A DNA stretch of 64,000 nt from Oscillatoriales cyanobacterium M59_W2019_021 (GCA_015295945.1 DVED01000065.1:1-64000), one strand, 5' to 3'. Shown: positions 44,969 through 54,210, counted from the first letter of the stretch. Numbers and translations are program-made. Notes: generated by a model not told the origin, from the letters alone.

Positions 44969-45680
44969 TTAGATTTCCAACGTCTTGTTGTGGAAGAGGA
45001 AACCAGCAGCCACACCTGCCAGGGATGGAAAAATTAGGAACAACCACAACTGAGAAATTGCTTTAGCTCCAGCGAAAATTGCCGGTCCCAAGCTGCGGGC
45101 GGGATTGACGGAAACTCCGGTCACGGGAATGCCGACGATGTGAATGACTACGAGGGTAATCCCAATCGCCAAACCTGCCATTTGAGTGGGAACGCCATTT
45201 TGGGTCGATCCTAAAATCACGACAGCAAATAGGAAGGTAGCGACGAACTCAAACACAATTGCCGCCAGAGTATTGTATTCTCCCAAATAGCCTTTACCCC
45301 AGCCATTTTGCCCCAAGCCACTGACGGCGAGATCGTAGGCTTCTAACCGTCCGGTGACGATAACGGCGAGGACGGCAGCCCCAGCGATCGCCCCTAAAAG
45401 TTGCGCGATAATATAATTAATTGCCCAAATCCTTACCCGTCATCCGTCCGGCAGTGTACGCCGCCAAACTAACGGCGGGATTGATGTGGCAGCCGGAAAT
45501 CGGACCGATGCCGTAAGCCATACCAATCAGGGCAAATCCGAAGGCGAAGGAGATGCCTAACAAACCCACGCCGCCTAACTGTTCGCCCCCGACAACGACC
45601 AAATTGGCAATGACCGCACTCCCACAGCCCAAGAAAACCAGCGTAAACGTGCCTATAAACTCCGCAATGTACTTTTTCAT
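44969..45680 (-). pseudogene. aqpZ: Aquaporin Z gene with a one-base frameshift
   Basis: Read from ATG 45680 (MKKYIAEFIGTFTLVFLG). The first half contains the first NPA motif, GCHINPAVSLAAYTAGRMTG, then stops at GKDLGN. The rest (INYIIAQLLGAIAG..., then VSVNPARSLGPAIF with the second NPA) is in another frame and open to the end. Deleting one C from the CCC at 45424-45426 restores one frame of 236 codons, the normal length. Six helices and both NPA loops are otherwise intact, so the lesion is recent or a sequencing error. Aquaporin Z conducts water across the inner membrane. Confidence 0.85.
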
Positions 45681-45922
45681 AGACCTTTTCTGCATTTGGA
45701 TGCTAAAAACGCTATCACTTTACCAGAAACACCGTAATATCGCGTAAAAACTTAAGAAAATATACTGAAATTGCCCGTAAAAATAACGAAACACGAAAAA
45801 TTTTGACGATCGCCAACGAATTTCACGATCGCCCATCCTCAGTATTCGCGGAAACATACCGACACACTACGTCAACCGGGTGAAGTTAACACGTACGTAC
45901 GATCGAGACAAGTTGCGAAATG

Positions 45923-45963
45923 TCATGCCTTCAACTTTCTTTAATGGAGAGTTGAAGGCATGA
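45923..45963 (+). promoter_or_regulatory. 14-bp perfect inverted repeat over a start codon
   Basis: TCATGCCTTCAACT (45923-45936) and AGTTGAAGGCATGA (45950-45963) are perfect complements around a 13-nt loop containing a purine tract, AATGGAG. The second arm contains the ATG (45960) of a short frame ending at 46157, whose N-terminal part (MNVTEKIARSNSQAIERQP) is protein-like. It may be a translational switch or operator; the rest of 45681-45922 holds nothing recognised. Confidence 0.4.
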
Positions 45964-46079
45964 ATGTCACTGAAAAAATTGCTCGATCGAATTCTCAGGC
46001 GATCGAGCGACAGCCTATCTTAGCAACAATCGAGGAGGATGACCCATTAAACCTTGATTCTCATAAGTTCGTCAAAAAT

Positions 46080-46367
46080 TTAACTGAAGTTGTAATGTTT
46101 TTTCACATAGCGGCGAATCTGCCAGGTACACGACATTCCGGCAGGAAATGTCACTAAATCGCCTTTACCCATTTCGACGGGTTGACCGCCCTCGGGCGTC
46201 ACGACTACATCTCCTTCCAAAAAGTAACAGGTTTCTGCCATATCGTAAGTCCACGGAAATTCCGAGACTTCTTTCGTCCAAATGGGCCAACTGGAAATTC
46301 CCAATTCGTCGAGTCGCTCCGGACTGGGTTGGCGTTCGATTTTGATGTCTAATTTTTTGAGTTCCAT
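46080..46367 (-). CDS. Small cupin-domain protein
   Basis: 95-residue single-domain cupin. The barrel is seen in WPIWTKEVSEFPWTYDMAETCYFLEGDVVVTP-type strands (about 27-58) and KGDLVTFPAGMSCTW (about 68-82). It resembles the ureidoglycolate-hydrolase/EutQ-like cupin group; no classical His triad is seen. Function unknown. A family C palindrome (46380-46411) lies just upstream of its start. Confidence 0.83.
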   Translation of the reverse strand: MELKKLDIKIERQPSPERLDELGISSWPIWTKEVSEFPWTYDMAETCYFLEGDVVVTPEGGQPVEMGKGDLVTFPAGMSCTWQIRRYVKKHYNFS

Positions 46368-46379
46368 AGAGTACGGTTC

Positions 46380-46411
46380 GATCGCAAAGCGACTCCGGAG
46401 GAGTATCGCGC
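46380..46411. repeat. Palindromic repeat, family C
   Basis: GATCGCAAAGCGACTCC followed by GGAGGAGTATCGCGC, matching copies at 20143, 52758, 53601 and 56037. Confidence 0.75.
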
Positions 46412-46484
46412 GTTCGGTTCGAGTTTACCAGTTTTCCGCGAAACCTATCCAAATGCGATGTTTTTCCCAGCGATCGAATTGCTT

Positions 46485-47408
46485 CTAAGGGACATTCAAA
46501 GCACCATTAGCCTGAAGCCAGTGCTTTTGTGCCGCAGTCAGTCCTCGAGCTTCTGTAAAGCTGGCGTCGCGCACCCAACTGTTGGTAAAATCTACCCGAT
46601 CAAACACCGCATTTTCAAAATTGGCATTCTGCAAGTCCGCACCGTTGAAGTTGACATTCGACAGCGTTGCCCCTTGGAAATTAGCATTAAAAAACGAGGC
46701 TTCGGTACAATCTGCGTTTTCCAACTCGGCATTTTGCAGGGTTGCCGCCAACAAGTCGGCACCTTGCAAGACGATCGAAGTTAAACGAGCGGCGTTCAGG
46801 TTGGCAGCTAGCAAATTCGCTCCGGTTAAATTGGCTCCCGCTAAATCCGCACGGTTGAAATTCGCTCGTTCTAGGTTGGCTTTACACCAAACCGTGTTTT
46901 GAAGGCGAGCCGCTTCTAAATGAGCGAGATATAAATTCGCACCGCTAAAGTTCGATCGTCGCAAACACGTTCCCCCCAATCTAGCTCGTTCCAAGTTTGC
47001 CGCGCTGAAGTTGGCTTCGTCTCCTCGTGCGGCACGCAGATCGGCGCTGGAGAAGTTGGCAAGGGGAGCTTGCAGGCGATCAAGGCAGGCGCTATTAAAA
47101 TGGGCTTTGCTGGCGTTGGCTTCGCGGCAATTGGCATCGCTGAGGTCGGCATTATTCAGCCACGCATGGGAGAAATTTGCCCCGACTAAGTTTGCACCGG
47201 CTAACCGCGCAAACCCCAACACGGCATGGCTCAAATCGATCTGCTGACCGGAAACGCCTAACAAATTTGCCGATCGCAGATACGCGCGAGATAACCGACC
47301 CCGATCCAAGTTTACCCCTTGGAGATCGATCTGGCTCAGATCGACTCGGGTGAGCGCTTGTCCGCCGTGCAATCGAGCGATCGCTTCGTCTTTGCTCAGA
47401 ACTGTCAT
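46485..47408 (-). CDS. Pentapeptide repeat protein
   Basis: 307 residues, nearly all A(D/N)LxX pentapeptides (ANLLGVSGQ, ADLRAARGD, ANLERARLG and so on), predicted to form a right-handed quadrilateral beta helix. A short N-terminal helix region (LSKDEAIARLHGGQ) precedes it. Cyanobacteria encode many; some sit in thylakoid lumen or bind other proteins. No signal peptide or membrane anchor is seen. Role unknown. Confidence 0.92.
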   Translation of the reverse strand: MTVLSKDEAIARLHGGQALTRVDLSQIDLQGVNLDRGRLSRAYLRSANLLGVSGQQIDLSHAVLGFARLAGANLVGANFSHAWLNNADLSDANCREANASKAHFNSACLDRLQAPLANFSSADLRAARGDEANFSAANLERARLGGTCLRRSNFSGANLYLAHLEAARLQNTVWCKANLERANFNRADLAGANLTGANLLAANLNAARLTSIVLQGADLLAATLQNAELENADCTEASFFNANFQGATLSNVNFNGADLQNANFENAVFDRVDFTNSWVRDASFTEARGLTAAQKHWLQANGALNVP

Positions 47409-47675
47409 GGGCTTGCTTTAAATTTTTTGAAAAGAATTAGAGTAAATTTCTGTATCGAAATATACTTTATTTTTTCTATTTTAGGGGCGATCGGACTGAC
47501 GATCGGCGTGAGGTCAATAAAGCGTAACAAAATGCGAATCCGACATCGGGAATACCGAAACTCCTCGATCGCGTAGGATATTGTAGAAGCGCAAGGTTGA
47601 CCCTCAGCGATTTGTCCAGTTTGAGAAATGGGGTTTCCCACGCAAGATCGATCGTTGTTGCCAGATGGGTAAAGT

Positions 47676-48305
47676 TTACGGTTTAGACACGGCAGAACAA
47701 CGATCGAGATACCAGCGCCAAGGCAAATCTGTACCTTGAGAAATGCCGATGCGCGTGGTTTGTACCAAATCCAGTTGCCACTGGGGGGCGCGATGTTCCA
47801 AACTCAGGGGTTGACCCGGATATAAGGTTTGTCCGGATAAACGGCGATCGATCCCCAGGATGCGGCAGAGTTTCCCCGGTCCGGCGGCGACTCGGTGAGC
47901 TTTTGGTTCTCGCGTGCGATCGACCCATGGCGGAATTGAGTCCAGTTGTAGCGCTCGAATTAAGACAGCACTGGGCAAACCTTCTTCATCGGTCACAATA
48001 TTCAGACAGTGGTGAATGCCATAAATTTGGTAGACGTACGTGGTTCCGGCAGCCCCGAACATATGGCGATTGCGATCGCTGAGCCGCCGATACCCGTGAC
48101 ACGCGGGATCTCCGGGTGCGTAGGCTTCGGTTTCGACGATGAGTCCTCGAAAAACTCGTCCGTCCTCGAATTGTCGCACGAGGGTACAGCCGATGAGATC
48201 GGGGGCGACTTCCGGTGCGGGACGCGCCAGCCAGGAGGGTTCGATCGTCGGTTGAGTGTCCACAGCCTTCTGCCTTCTACCTTTTGCTATAGATAATAAA
48301 GACAT
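47676..48305 (-). CDS. DNA-3-methyladenine glycosylase (AAG/MPG type)
   Basis: 209 residues from ATG 48305; the frame extends upstream but relatives begin here. Family motifs include [19 protein letters not shown], catalytic Glu in [40 protein letters not shown] and [14 protein letters not shown]. It excises alkylated purines and hypoxanthine to start base-excision repair. Divergent from the hydrolase gene 39 bp away, so the two may share a promoter region. Confidence 0.93.
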   Translation of the reverse strand: MSLLSIAKGRRQKAVDTQPTIEPSWLARPAPEVAPDLIGCTLVRQFEDGRVFRGLIVETEAYAPGDPACHGYRRLSDRNRHMFGAAGTTYVYQIYGIHHCLNIVTDEEGLPSAVLIRALQLDSIPPWVDRTREPKAHRVAAGPGKLCRILGIDRRLSGQTLYPGQPLSLEHRAPQWQLDLVQTTRIGISQGTDLPWRWYLDRCSAVSKP

Positions 48306-48344
48306 TCCGATCTCAAGAATCGACCCGAAATTCCAGCCCGACCT

Positions 48345-49211
48345 ATGCCCATGTCCGAAACGCAACTGCAACTCGATCTCCATCGCCGGACGCTACATTT
48401 GCCCCAAATGCAGCTTTCGTACTTGGAATGGAATTCCGGGGGCGAACCCCTGTTGTTACTCCACGGTTTAGCTGACTGCGGGACGGTGTGGGTGAGCTTG
48501 GCGGAGGATTTGAGCGATCGTTACCACTGTATCGCCCCGGATTTACGGGGACACGGCGACAGCAGCAAACCCGATCGCGGCTACCGCTGTCAGGATATTA
48601 TTGCAGATCTCGAAGCGCTGATGGATCGCGTGGGTTGGTCTTCGGCGCACGTATTGGGGCATTCGTGGTCGGCGAAAGTGGCGGCGGTGTGGGCTAGGCA
48701 GCATCCGGAACGTTTTCGATCGCTGGTGTTGGTCGATCCGTTTTTTATCGATCGCTTGCCGGGTTGGATGACGCTAACCTTTCCCCTCCTGTATCACACG
48801 TTACCTTTTCTCAAACTCGTGGGTGCGTTTGATACCTACGAACGAGCGCGAGAACAAGCTCAACAACTCAAGCAGTATCGGGGATGGAGCGAATTTCAGG
48901 AAATGGTTTTTCAAGCCAGTGTCGAACAAAAACCGGACGGACGTTGGGGCAGCAAGTTCGTCACCCAAGCGAGGAACGAGATTTTTAAGGATACGATGCA
49001 AGTGGCGGGACTGACAGAGGCGATCAACATCCCCACGCTGTTCGTGCAACCGGAAACCGGACTGAATCGCACGGCGTGGCAACTGAAGCCCTTTCGCACC
49101 TACCTCAACAATCTGGAAATTCGCCAAGTTCCCGGCAATCACTGGGCGTTTTTGGTCGAACCCAAGGCATTCAATTCAACGGTGGCGGCATTTTTAAACG
49201 GGCAAGGGTGA
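48345..49211 (+). CDS. Alpha/beta hydrolase
   Basis: 288 residues. Oxyanion LLHGLADCG, conserved [11 protein letters not shown], nucleophile Ser107 in GHSWSA, acid Asp131 in LVDPFF (or a later Asp/Glu) and His266 in PGNHWAF. Cytosolic; an in-frame Met two codons in is an alternative start. The substrate is not predictable; the general fold covers esterases, haloalkane dehalogenases and MhpC-type C-C hydrolases. Confidence 0.87.
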   Translation: MPMSETQLQLDLHRRTLHLPQMQLSYLEWNSGGEPLLLLHGLADCGTVWVSLAEDLSDRYHCIAPDLRGHGDSSKPDRGYRCQDIIADLEALMDRVGWSSAHVLGHSWSAKVAAVWARQHPERFRSLVLVDPFFIDRLPGWMTLTFPLLYHTLPFLKLVGAFDTYERAREQAQQLKQYRGWSEFQEMVFQASVEQKPDGRWGSKFVTQARNEIFKDTMQVAGLTEAINIPTLFVQPETGLNRTAWQLKPFRTYLNNLEIRQVPGNHWAFLVEPKAFNSTVAAFLNGQG

Positions 49212-49368
49212 GGAGAAGGAGTTCCGAATAACAGTGACCCGTGACCGAGAAGAATACAGAAGTTTAGGAGTTTAGGAGAAAAACGAGTGCCAAGCGATCT
49301 CTTTATATTCTGAACTTCTGTAACTCCTGTAGGCGTAGCCAGGGCGCTTACTTCTGAACTCCTTTCAA

Positions 49369-50385
49369 TTAATATCCCGATTCTTCTTCGTACTCGGGAA
49401 TTTTGGTTTTGCTGGGCAGGTTGACTTTCGGTGCTTGATAAGATGCGCGACGATCCTCGTCGGATGCCCAAGCATCGGCTTCGATGTCCTCGTATTCGTC
49501 GTATTCGGCGTATTCGGGGTACTTTTCTTCCCGATTGCTCGGTTCGGGTTCGTACTCCATTTGCTGGTAGTGATCGCGGCTGGTTTCGTTCCAGTTGTCT
49601 TCTTCTTCGTACTCGACGTAAACTTCTTCGGGTCGTTCGGCGTAGATGGGTTGCGGATCGCGCTCGCGTAGGGATGCCGGAGTTTGACGCCAGTCGTCGT
49701 CTTCGCTCCACGCTTCGGCGGCTACCGGGGGGGCTTGGGTGCGTTCGGGGATGGGAGCCGTACGCACGCCGCTTGCCAGTTGGTTTTCCGGACGTGCCAC
49801 GGGAGAGTAATACTCTTCGTCTTCTTCCCGTTCCCAAGGTGCCGTTCCCAATCCCAATCGCTCTAAAACGCCAACGCTAAGCTGAGAGAGCCGCTCTTGA
49901 GCGTTTTCAAACACGATCAGCCGATTGGGTCCGCTGCTGACGATTTCCTCGATGGGGAGTTCGTAGGTGCTGAGGATTTGTTCGGGGATTTGGGGAATGC
50001 CGATGGAGGCGATAATGAGGGAGACGAGGGTTCCGTCTTCGGTGTCGAATTTGAAGCCGCGCACTCGTCCGAGAAGATCTCCGGTTTCGGTGATCACTTC
50101 GCTTTGGATGAGGTTGCTATAACCTTCAACGTCGAGGTCGTCTTCGATCGCTTGCTCGTCTTCGACCAAAATTACGTCGCCGATTTGACCGATCTCCGAC
50201 AGCCTCATGTAGCGAGGAAGTGCTGTCATTGCCAAAATGTTTTCCCGGACGCCAAGAGCAACGACTTGGCGGCGATCAATGTCCACCCACAGTTGACTGA
50301 CCACCCCCAGCCGTTTTCCGGTGTCGCGGGTGATGACTTGGGTTCCCAATATCTCAGAGCGTTGACGGATGTGTTCTGTTGTCAT
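49369..50385 (-). CDS. PRC-barrel domain protein with acidic tail
   Basis: 338 residues: two PRC-barrel domains (about 10-85, GTQVITRDTGKRLGVVSQLWVD; and about 90-160, LIQSEVITETGDLLGRVRGF), then a long Glu/Tyr/Pro-rich disordered tail (about 190-338; EVYVEYEEEDNW, YAEYDEYED). Cyanobacterial PRC proteins of this layout are abundant; PRC barrels occur in RimM and in photosynthetic reaction-centre subunit H, and bind protein partners. Function unknown. Confidence 0.9.
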   Translation of the reverse strand: MTTEHIRQRSEILGTQVITRDTGKRLGVVSQLWVDIDRRQVVALGVRENILAMTALPRYMRLSEIGQIGDVILVEDEQAIEDDLDVEGYSNLIQSEVITETGDLLGRVRGFKFDTEDGTLVSLIIASIGIPQIPEQILSTYELPIEEIVSSGPNRLIVFENAQERLSQLSVGVLERLGLGTAPWEREEDEEYYSPVARPENQLASGVRTAPIPERTQAPPVAAEAWSEDDDWRQTPASLRERDPQPIYAERPEEVYVEYEEEDNWNETSRDHYQQMEYEPEPSNREEKYPEYAEYDEYEDIEADAWASDEDRRASYQAPKVNLPSKTKIPEYEEESGY

Positions 50386-50506
50386 TACAGGTGGAATCCC
50401 GAATCTCGAATCCTAAATCATATTCATACATTGTAATATCATACGCAGGAATCGTGGTCTTGCAACCTTGATCGGGGTTTGGGGTTTGGGGTGGATTGGT
50501 CATTGG

Positions 50507-51049
50507 TTATTGATCGATTGCGAGGATAAAACTGTCGCGGCGGTGAAAGTCGGGTCGATCGCCTGTGTGGGTTAATGCCCAGTAGGTGACCGTTTCGTCG
50601 ATATTTTGAATCACGGCGGTAATGGCGAGGTCTAGAGGTCGATCTCCCAATTTTAGGCGATCGAGATTGAGTTTAACGGACAGTGCGAAGCGATCGTCAT
50701 CGCGATCGATTGTAAAGGGGAGTTCGGTCAAGGTGGATTCGGTCTGCATTTTGTGGCGGTAATCTTCAAAATGATAGACGTTCCAGTCTCCGCTCGGGGA
50801 ACAGTTGAATTCCCAATACTGAGGTTCGTTAGGGATGCTGACGAACCATTCAAAGCAGGTTTTGCGCCACAATTCATCCTGACGTTTGGGCGAATCGGAA
50901 GGGGCAGGAATGGCAATTTTTTCTAGATCGCCAAGAAGTTGGTATTGGAGAGAGAGATGGTTCTGGCAGCGATCGATTTTGCCAACAATCTCGATGTCTG
51001 GAATGGGGCGATCGGCTCCAAAAGGTATGAGTTTAAAGTCGATACTCAT
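50507..51049 (-). CDS. DOMON-like domain protein
   Basis: 180-residue beta-sandwich protein. CFEWFVSIPNEPQYWEFNCSPSGDWNVYHF-type strands (about 65-95) and a DRRDDRFALSVKL-like region match the DOMON-like family that binds heme or sugar. Third gene of an operon: its ATG overlaps the GNAT stop by 4 bp. No signal peptide, so cytoplasmic. Confidence 0.82.
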   Translation of the reverse strand: MSIDFKLIPFGADRPIPDIEIVGKIDRCQNHLSLQYQLLGDLEKIAIPAPSDSPKRQDELWRKTCFEWFVSIPNEPQYWEFNCSPSGDWNVYHFEDYRHKMQTESTLTELPFTIDRDDDRFALSVKLNLDRLKLGDRPLDLAITAVIQNIDETVTYWALTHTGDRPDFHRRDSFILAIDQ

Positions 51050-51621
51050 GAGTCATTTTTTGAGTTGTCTTTAAACATTAAAGCATCTTCATAGTTTTTC
51101 AAATCTAAAAATTCTTCCCATCGAATTGTACCGATTTGTTTAAAGCCTTGTTTGAGGTGGAAATTCATCGATCGCTGGTTGACGATCGGGTTAATGACGA
51201 CGAATAAGGAGAAAAACGAGTTGGGAAAGGTGTCGTAGAGCGATCGATACATGAATTGTGCGACCCCTCGACCGCTCCATTCTGGTTGCGTGGCTAAAAC
51301 TTGAATGAAAATATGTCGGGGATCTCGAACTTTATCTTGGTAACTTTCCTCGTTCCAATCAATTTGTTTCAACATCTCCGTTGATATTTTGGGTTGGGAG
51401 ATGGCAACAAATCCCAGAATGTCGTTCGCTCGCGCTGCTACCCAGTATTGAGTTCCCCGACTCAGATTGTCTCGAACAGACTGTTCGTTCACTTCGGCAA
51501 TTAAAAAACCGCGATCGAGCGATGTTAAATTCATTCTAACATTGGAGTTATGGATATTAACAATCTCGGGAATATCGCGATCGTTAGCTTCTCGAAAGGT
51601 TAAATTGAGAGCGGACATCAA
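51046..51621 (-). CDS. GNAT-family N-acetyltransferase
   Basis: 191 residues. GNAT motif A is seen in IFIQVLATQPEWSGRGVAQFMYR (acetyl-CoA loop QPEWSGRGVA, about 112-121), preceded by a beta strand ILGFVAIS. The substrate is unknown. It starts 10 bp after the phosphotransferase stop and overlaps the DOMON-like gene by ATGA, so the three are translationally linked. Confidence 0.87.
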   Translation of the reverse strand: MMSALNLTFREANDRDIPEIVNIHNSNVRMNLTSLDRGFLIAEVNEQSVRDNLSRGTQYWVAARANDILGFVAISQPKISTEMLKQIDWNEESYQDKVRDPRHIFIQVLATQPEWSGRGVAQFMYRSLYDTFPNSFFSLFVVINPIVNQRSMNFHLKQGFKQIGTIRWEEFLDLKNYEDALMFKDNSKNDS

Positions 51622-51630
51622 AAATAAATC

Positions 51631-52728
51631 TTATGATTGAAATTGTTTGAAGATTAGAGCAATCGATCTCTCTCGAGATTCGATACTTTCAACGAGCTTA
51701 AATTGCACGATCGCTCTGGCTAAGTTATGTTCCGGATATCGCACTTTAAAATAAATATTTCCCGCGAGATAGTCGGTAAAAAATCTCAGTCCGAGTTCAA
51801 AGGTAATTAATCGAATGGAATCGTAAAAATAGGCGAGATCGTTTTCAGTCAGAAAGGTATGGGTAACGGCAAGATAGCTGTGTAAAATTGCTCTACATAA
51901 ATCGGTATCGAAATAAACCTCGTCCCAATTTTGGGTTTCTTCTCCTGCTGGATTGCAAGCCGATCGCAAACAGTCGCCGATGTCGTAGTGAATTAAACCC
52001 GGCTTGACGGTATCTAGATCGATTAAACTGACTGCTTTTTTCGTTTGGCGATCAAACAAGACATTATTAATTTTAGGGTCTCCGTGCATCAATCGCAGGG
52101 GTAATTTTCCTCGTTGTTTTGCAGCTTCTAGAACAGGAGCAAGTAACGCGCGATCGCCAATGAATTTCTCGCAATATTGGGTATCTGGCGTCTCTGGGTG
52201 AGTTGTCTTTTCTCGGACTATTTCGTACTGTTGTAAATAACGCGGTGTAATGTGGAAACCTTCGAGGGTATCGGCTAGTTTTTCTGGGGGTAAATCGATC
52301 GTTAAACGGTGAAATGTTCCTAGCGCGTAACCCACTTCGGCGGCACGTTCGGCATCGTCGATCGTATCGAACGATTCGGCATTTTTGATCGCGCTCATAG
52401 CCCGCCAAAATGACCCATCTGCGTCGATATGATGGTCTTGTCCTTTTTCGGTCAAAAATACTACAGGAACATCCCAACGGCGATCGGAGGATGTGCTTTG
52501 ACAGCGCGAGCGCATATGTTCGGTACAGATTCGTATATTCTGCATCACCCATTGGGGTTGGCGAAACACTTGGGTGTTGATGCGCTGTAAAATAAAAGAT
52601 GTTTCGGGTTGCGAAGCGGTTGTTGCCAGAAAAGTATCGTTAATATTTCCGTTTCCCAATGGACGAACTCGGGTGACATTTTTATCGGGGGTAAAAGTAT
52701 TGGCAATGGCAACCAGCTTATCGGTCAT
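51631..52728 (-). CDS. APH-family phosphotransferase (sugar-kinase-like)
   Basis: 365 residues of the aminoglycoside phosphotransferase/choline kinase fold. Nucleotide loop LGNGNINDTFLA (about 24-35), catalytic loop LMHGDPKINNVLFD (His-Gly-Asp...Asn, about 213-226) and metal Asp in SLIDLDTVKPG. The general pattern, including PRYLQQYEIVRE, recalls N-acetylhexosamine 1-kinase (NahK)-like proteins, so a sugar is a likelier substrate than an antibiotic. First gene of the operon with GNAT and DOMON-like genes. Confidence 0.87.
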   Translation of the reverse strand: MTDKLVAIANTFTPDKNVTRVRPLGNGNINDTFLATTASQPETSFILQRINTQVFRQPQWVMQNIRICTEHMRSRCQSTSSDRRWDVPVVFLTEKGQDHHIDADGSFWRAMSAIKNAESFDTIDDAERAAEVGYALGTFHRLTIDLPPEKLADTLEGFHITPRYLQQYEIVREKTTHPETPDTQYCEKFIGDRALLAPVLEAAKQRGKLPLRLMHGDPKINNVLFDRQTKKAVSLIDLDTVKPGLIHYDIGDCLRSACNPAGEETQNWDEVYFDTDLCRAILHSYLAVTHTFLTENDLAYFYDSIRLITFELGLRFFTDYLAGNIYFKVRYPEHNLARAIVQFKLVESIESRERSIALIFKQFQS

Positions 52729-52757
52729 GGGTCTCGTTTTCTAGGTTAATTTTTCGC

Positions 52758-52789
52758 GCGATCCTCCTCCGGAGTCGCTACGCGATCGA
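52758..52789. repeat. Palindromic repeat, family C
   Basis: GCGATCCTCCTCCGGAGTCG followed by CTACGCGATCGA, upstream of the phosphotransferase start. Confidence 0.75.
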
Positions 52790-52830
52790 GGCGTTCTAAA
52801 ATTGTAAACTATTCCCGTGCCAATTACCGA

Positions 52831-53535
52831 TTACCCATTCCCATTTTTCGTATTTTGCCAATCTTCCAAGGCGGCAACGACGAAACTGGCGAGGGGATGG
52901 TTGAGGAATTGTTCGATCGCCGAAATTCCTCCCGCTTTGCTAGCACTAAGAAGACGTTGGCTCAGCGAGGGATTTTCATCGACGAGGCGAACGATTTCAT
53001 CGGCGAAATTGTTTTTGGCGGCTCTCGTATCGGTGGTATAAGTTTGTGAAAGTCTCACCATTAATTCTTGAATTTCTTCGGCAGCGTCGGCGAGGTTTTG
53101 GGAAGTGACGATTTTGTTTCCGGCGATCGCGTCTCCGGCAACATTTCCCGTTTGCATTTTATTTCCGGCAACTTTATTGCCCGTAAATTTATCGCCTCGA
53201 ACGTAATCGTCGTGAAGGTGTTGTTGTTTGTCGTGGCTCATTTCTTGTTCCTGTTGGTTGTTGTTATTTAGGGTGAGAGAAAAATTGACGCTGGGAGGCG
53301 GTGGTGGATTTCTCGGTTTGGCTCGATCGCGCCTAAATTTAGGGATTCGATCGCGATCAAACTTTTCAGAAAACCCCTCTCGATAATCGCCATCGAAGAA
53401 TTCCGGATAATCGAAAGCATCGGTAATTACCCCATCAATTAAACCGCGCACGTTGACATCTTCTCCGCTCTCGTGACATTCGATCGTGAATCGACCGCGA
53501 TCGAGGCATTTGTAGAGGCGATCGAGGGGAAACAT
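52831..53535 (-). CDS. Hypothetical protein with G(D/N)K-type repeats
   Basis: 234 residues, not recognised as a named family. N-terminal part acidic (about 1-75), then a Pro-rich stretch (PPPPPS), an Asn/Gln run and a short repeat block DKFTGNKVAGNKMQTG, then NVAGDAIAGNKI (about 113-140), pentad-like and probably beta. A helical C-terminal domain (about 150-230) with ISAIEQFLNHPLASFVVAAL follows. Similar GDKxxGNK repeats occur in cyanobacterial proteins near STAND/NACHT or effector-associated modules. No such partner is adjacent here. The stop lies in a GGGTAA heptamer (tail TKNGNG). Confidence 0.6.
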   Translation of the reverse strand: MFPLDRLYKCLDRGRFTIECHESGEDVNVRGLIDGVITDAFDYPEFFDGDYREGFSEKFDRDRIPKFRRDRAKPRNPPPPPSVNFSLTLNNNNQQEQEMSHDKQQHLHDDYVRGDKFTGNKVAGNKMQTGNVAGDAIAGNKIVTSQNLADAAEEIQELMVRLSQTYTTDTRAAKNNFADEIVRLVDENPSLSQRLLSASKAGGISAIEQFLNHPLASFVVAALEDWQNTKNGNG

Positions 53536-53577
53536 AAAGGGAATTGGGGAATTAAGACCTAACCCCTCGCTGTCATC

Positions 53578-54186
53578 CTATAGCGTTTTTTTCACTCGTC
53601 GCGATCGCGTAGCGACTCCGGAGGAGTATCGCCCGTAAAATCGATAATATCCCCACCCATACAACCCATTGGTCGCCACCAAAACCACTCGCACCCACCA
53701 CAGTTCCACTCGGGGAAAAAGCCACACCGTCGCCATCGCCACCAAACTCAATTCCACGGCTGCGGCGATCGATCCGTAATGTTTCGGGTCCCAATACGAA
53801 ACCGGACTGATAAACCGATAATCGCTCAGCGGAAAAAAATGGCGGTGCGCGTCGCTATTGTGGACGGGAAAATCTTCCAAGGAATGCAAGATACAACTGA
53901 GGGCAATGATTTGACCGATCTCCCACCCGAAAAACCAAGACATGAGCCATCCCAAAAATGCGATCGGAATGGAATGAAAAAATGCGACGATATTTTGCAT
54001 AACGGGCGCATAATAGGCTTCGCCCCAAATTGTTTTTTCGGGCAACCGTGCGATCCATTTCGCCCAAAGATAAAAGCCAAAAATCGGTAAATCTGGTAAA
54101 ATTGCCCCAAAGGCGATCGCCCCTGCACTGGGCGAAATTTGGCTCAATAAGGCAACATTCAAAATGGCATGACTGGGGGTGTTCAT
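53578..54186 (-). CDS. Membrane metal-dependent hydrolase-like protein
   Basis: 202 residues with about five transmembrane helices. The N-terminus, MNTPSHAILNVALL, and conserved acidic/His residues (GAILPDLPIFGF, HSLEDFPVHNSDAHRHFFPLSD) match the YbcI/YdjM-like family of putative membrane metal-dependent hydrolases. The last 17 residues (RYSSGVATRSR...) are encoded by a family C palindrome (53601-53633), so the native stop has been replaced by repeat sequence. Function unknown. Confidence 0.78.
   Translation of the reverse strand: MNTPSHAILNVALLSQISPSAGAIAFGAILPDLPIFGFYLWAKWIARLPEKTIWGEAYYAPVMQNIVAFFHSIPIAFLGWLMSWFFGWEIGQIIALSCILHSLEDFPVHNSDAHRHFFPLSDYRFISPVSYWDPKHYGSIAAAVELSLVAMATVWLFPRVELWWVRVVLVATNGLYGWGYYRFYGRYSSGVATRSRRVKKTL
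53601..53633. repeat. Palindromic repeat, family C, inside a gene 3' end
   Basis: GCGATCGCGTAGCGACTCCG then GAGGAGTATCGCC. It codes the peptide RYSSGVATRSR at the end of the 53578 gene; the copy at 56037 would code the same peptide in one frame. Confidence 0.8.
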
Positions 54187-54210
54187 GGCTCTGCACTAAG
54201 GTTGGCTAGA

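Noticed and set aside
49139-49837. 232-codon Arg/Ser-rich frame overlapping the PRC-barrel gene
   Set aside because: Low-complexity translation of the acidic tail in another frame; no start signal and no domain.
51631-52728. Aminoglycoside resistance kinase
   Set aside because: The fold is shared with choline and sugar kinases; operon partners and sequence pattern favour a metabolic role.
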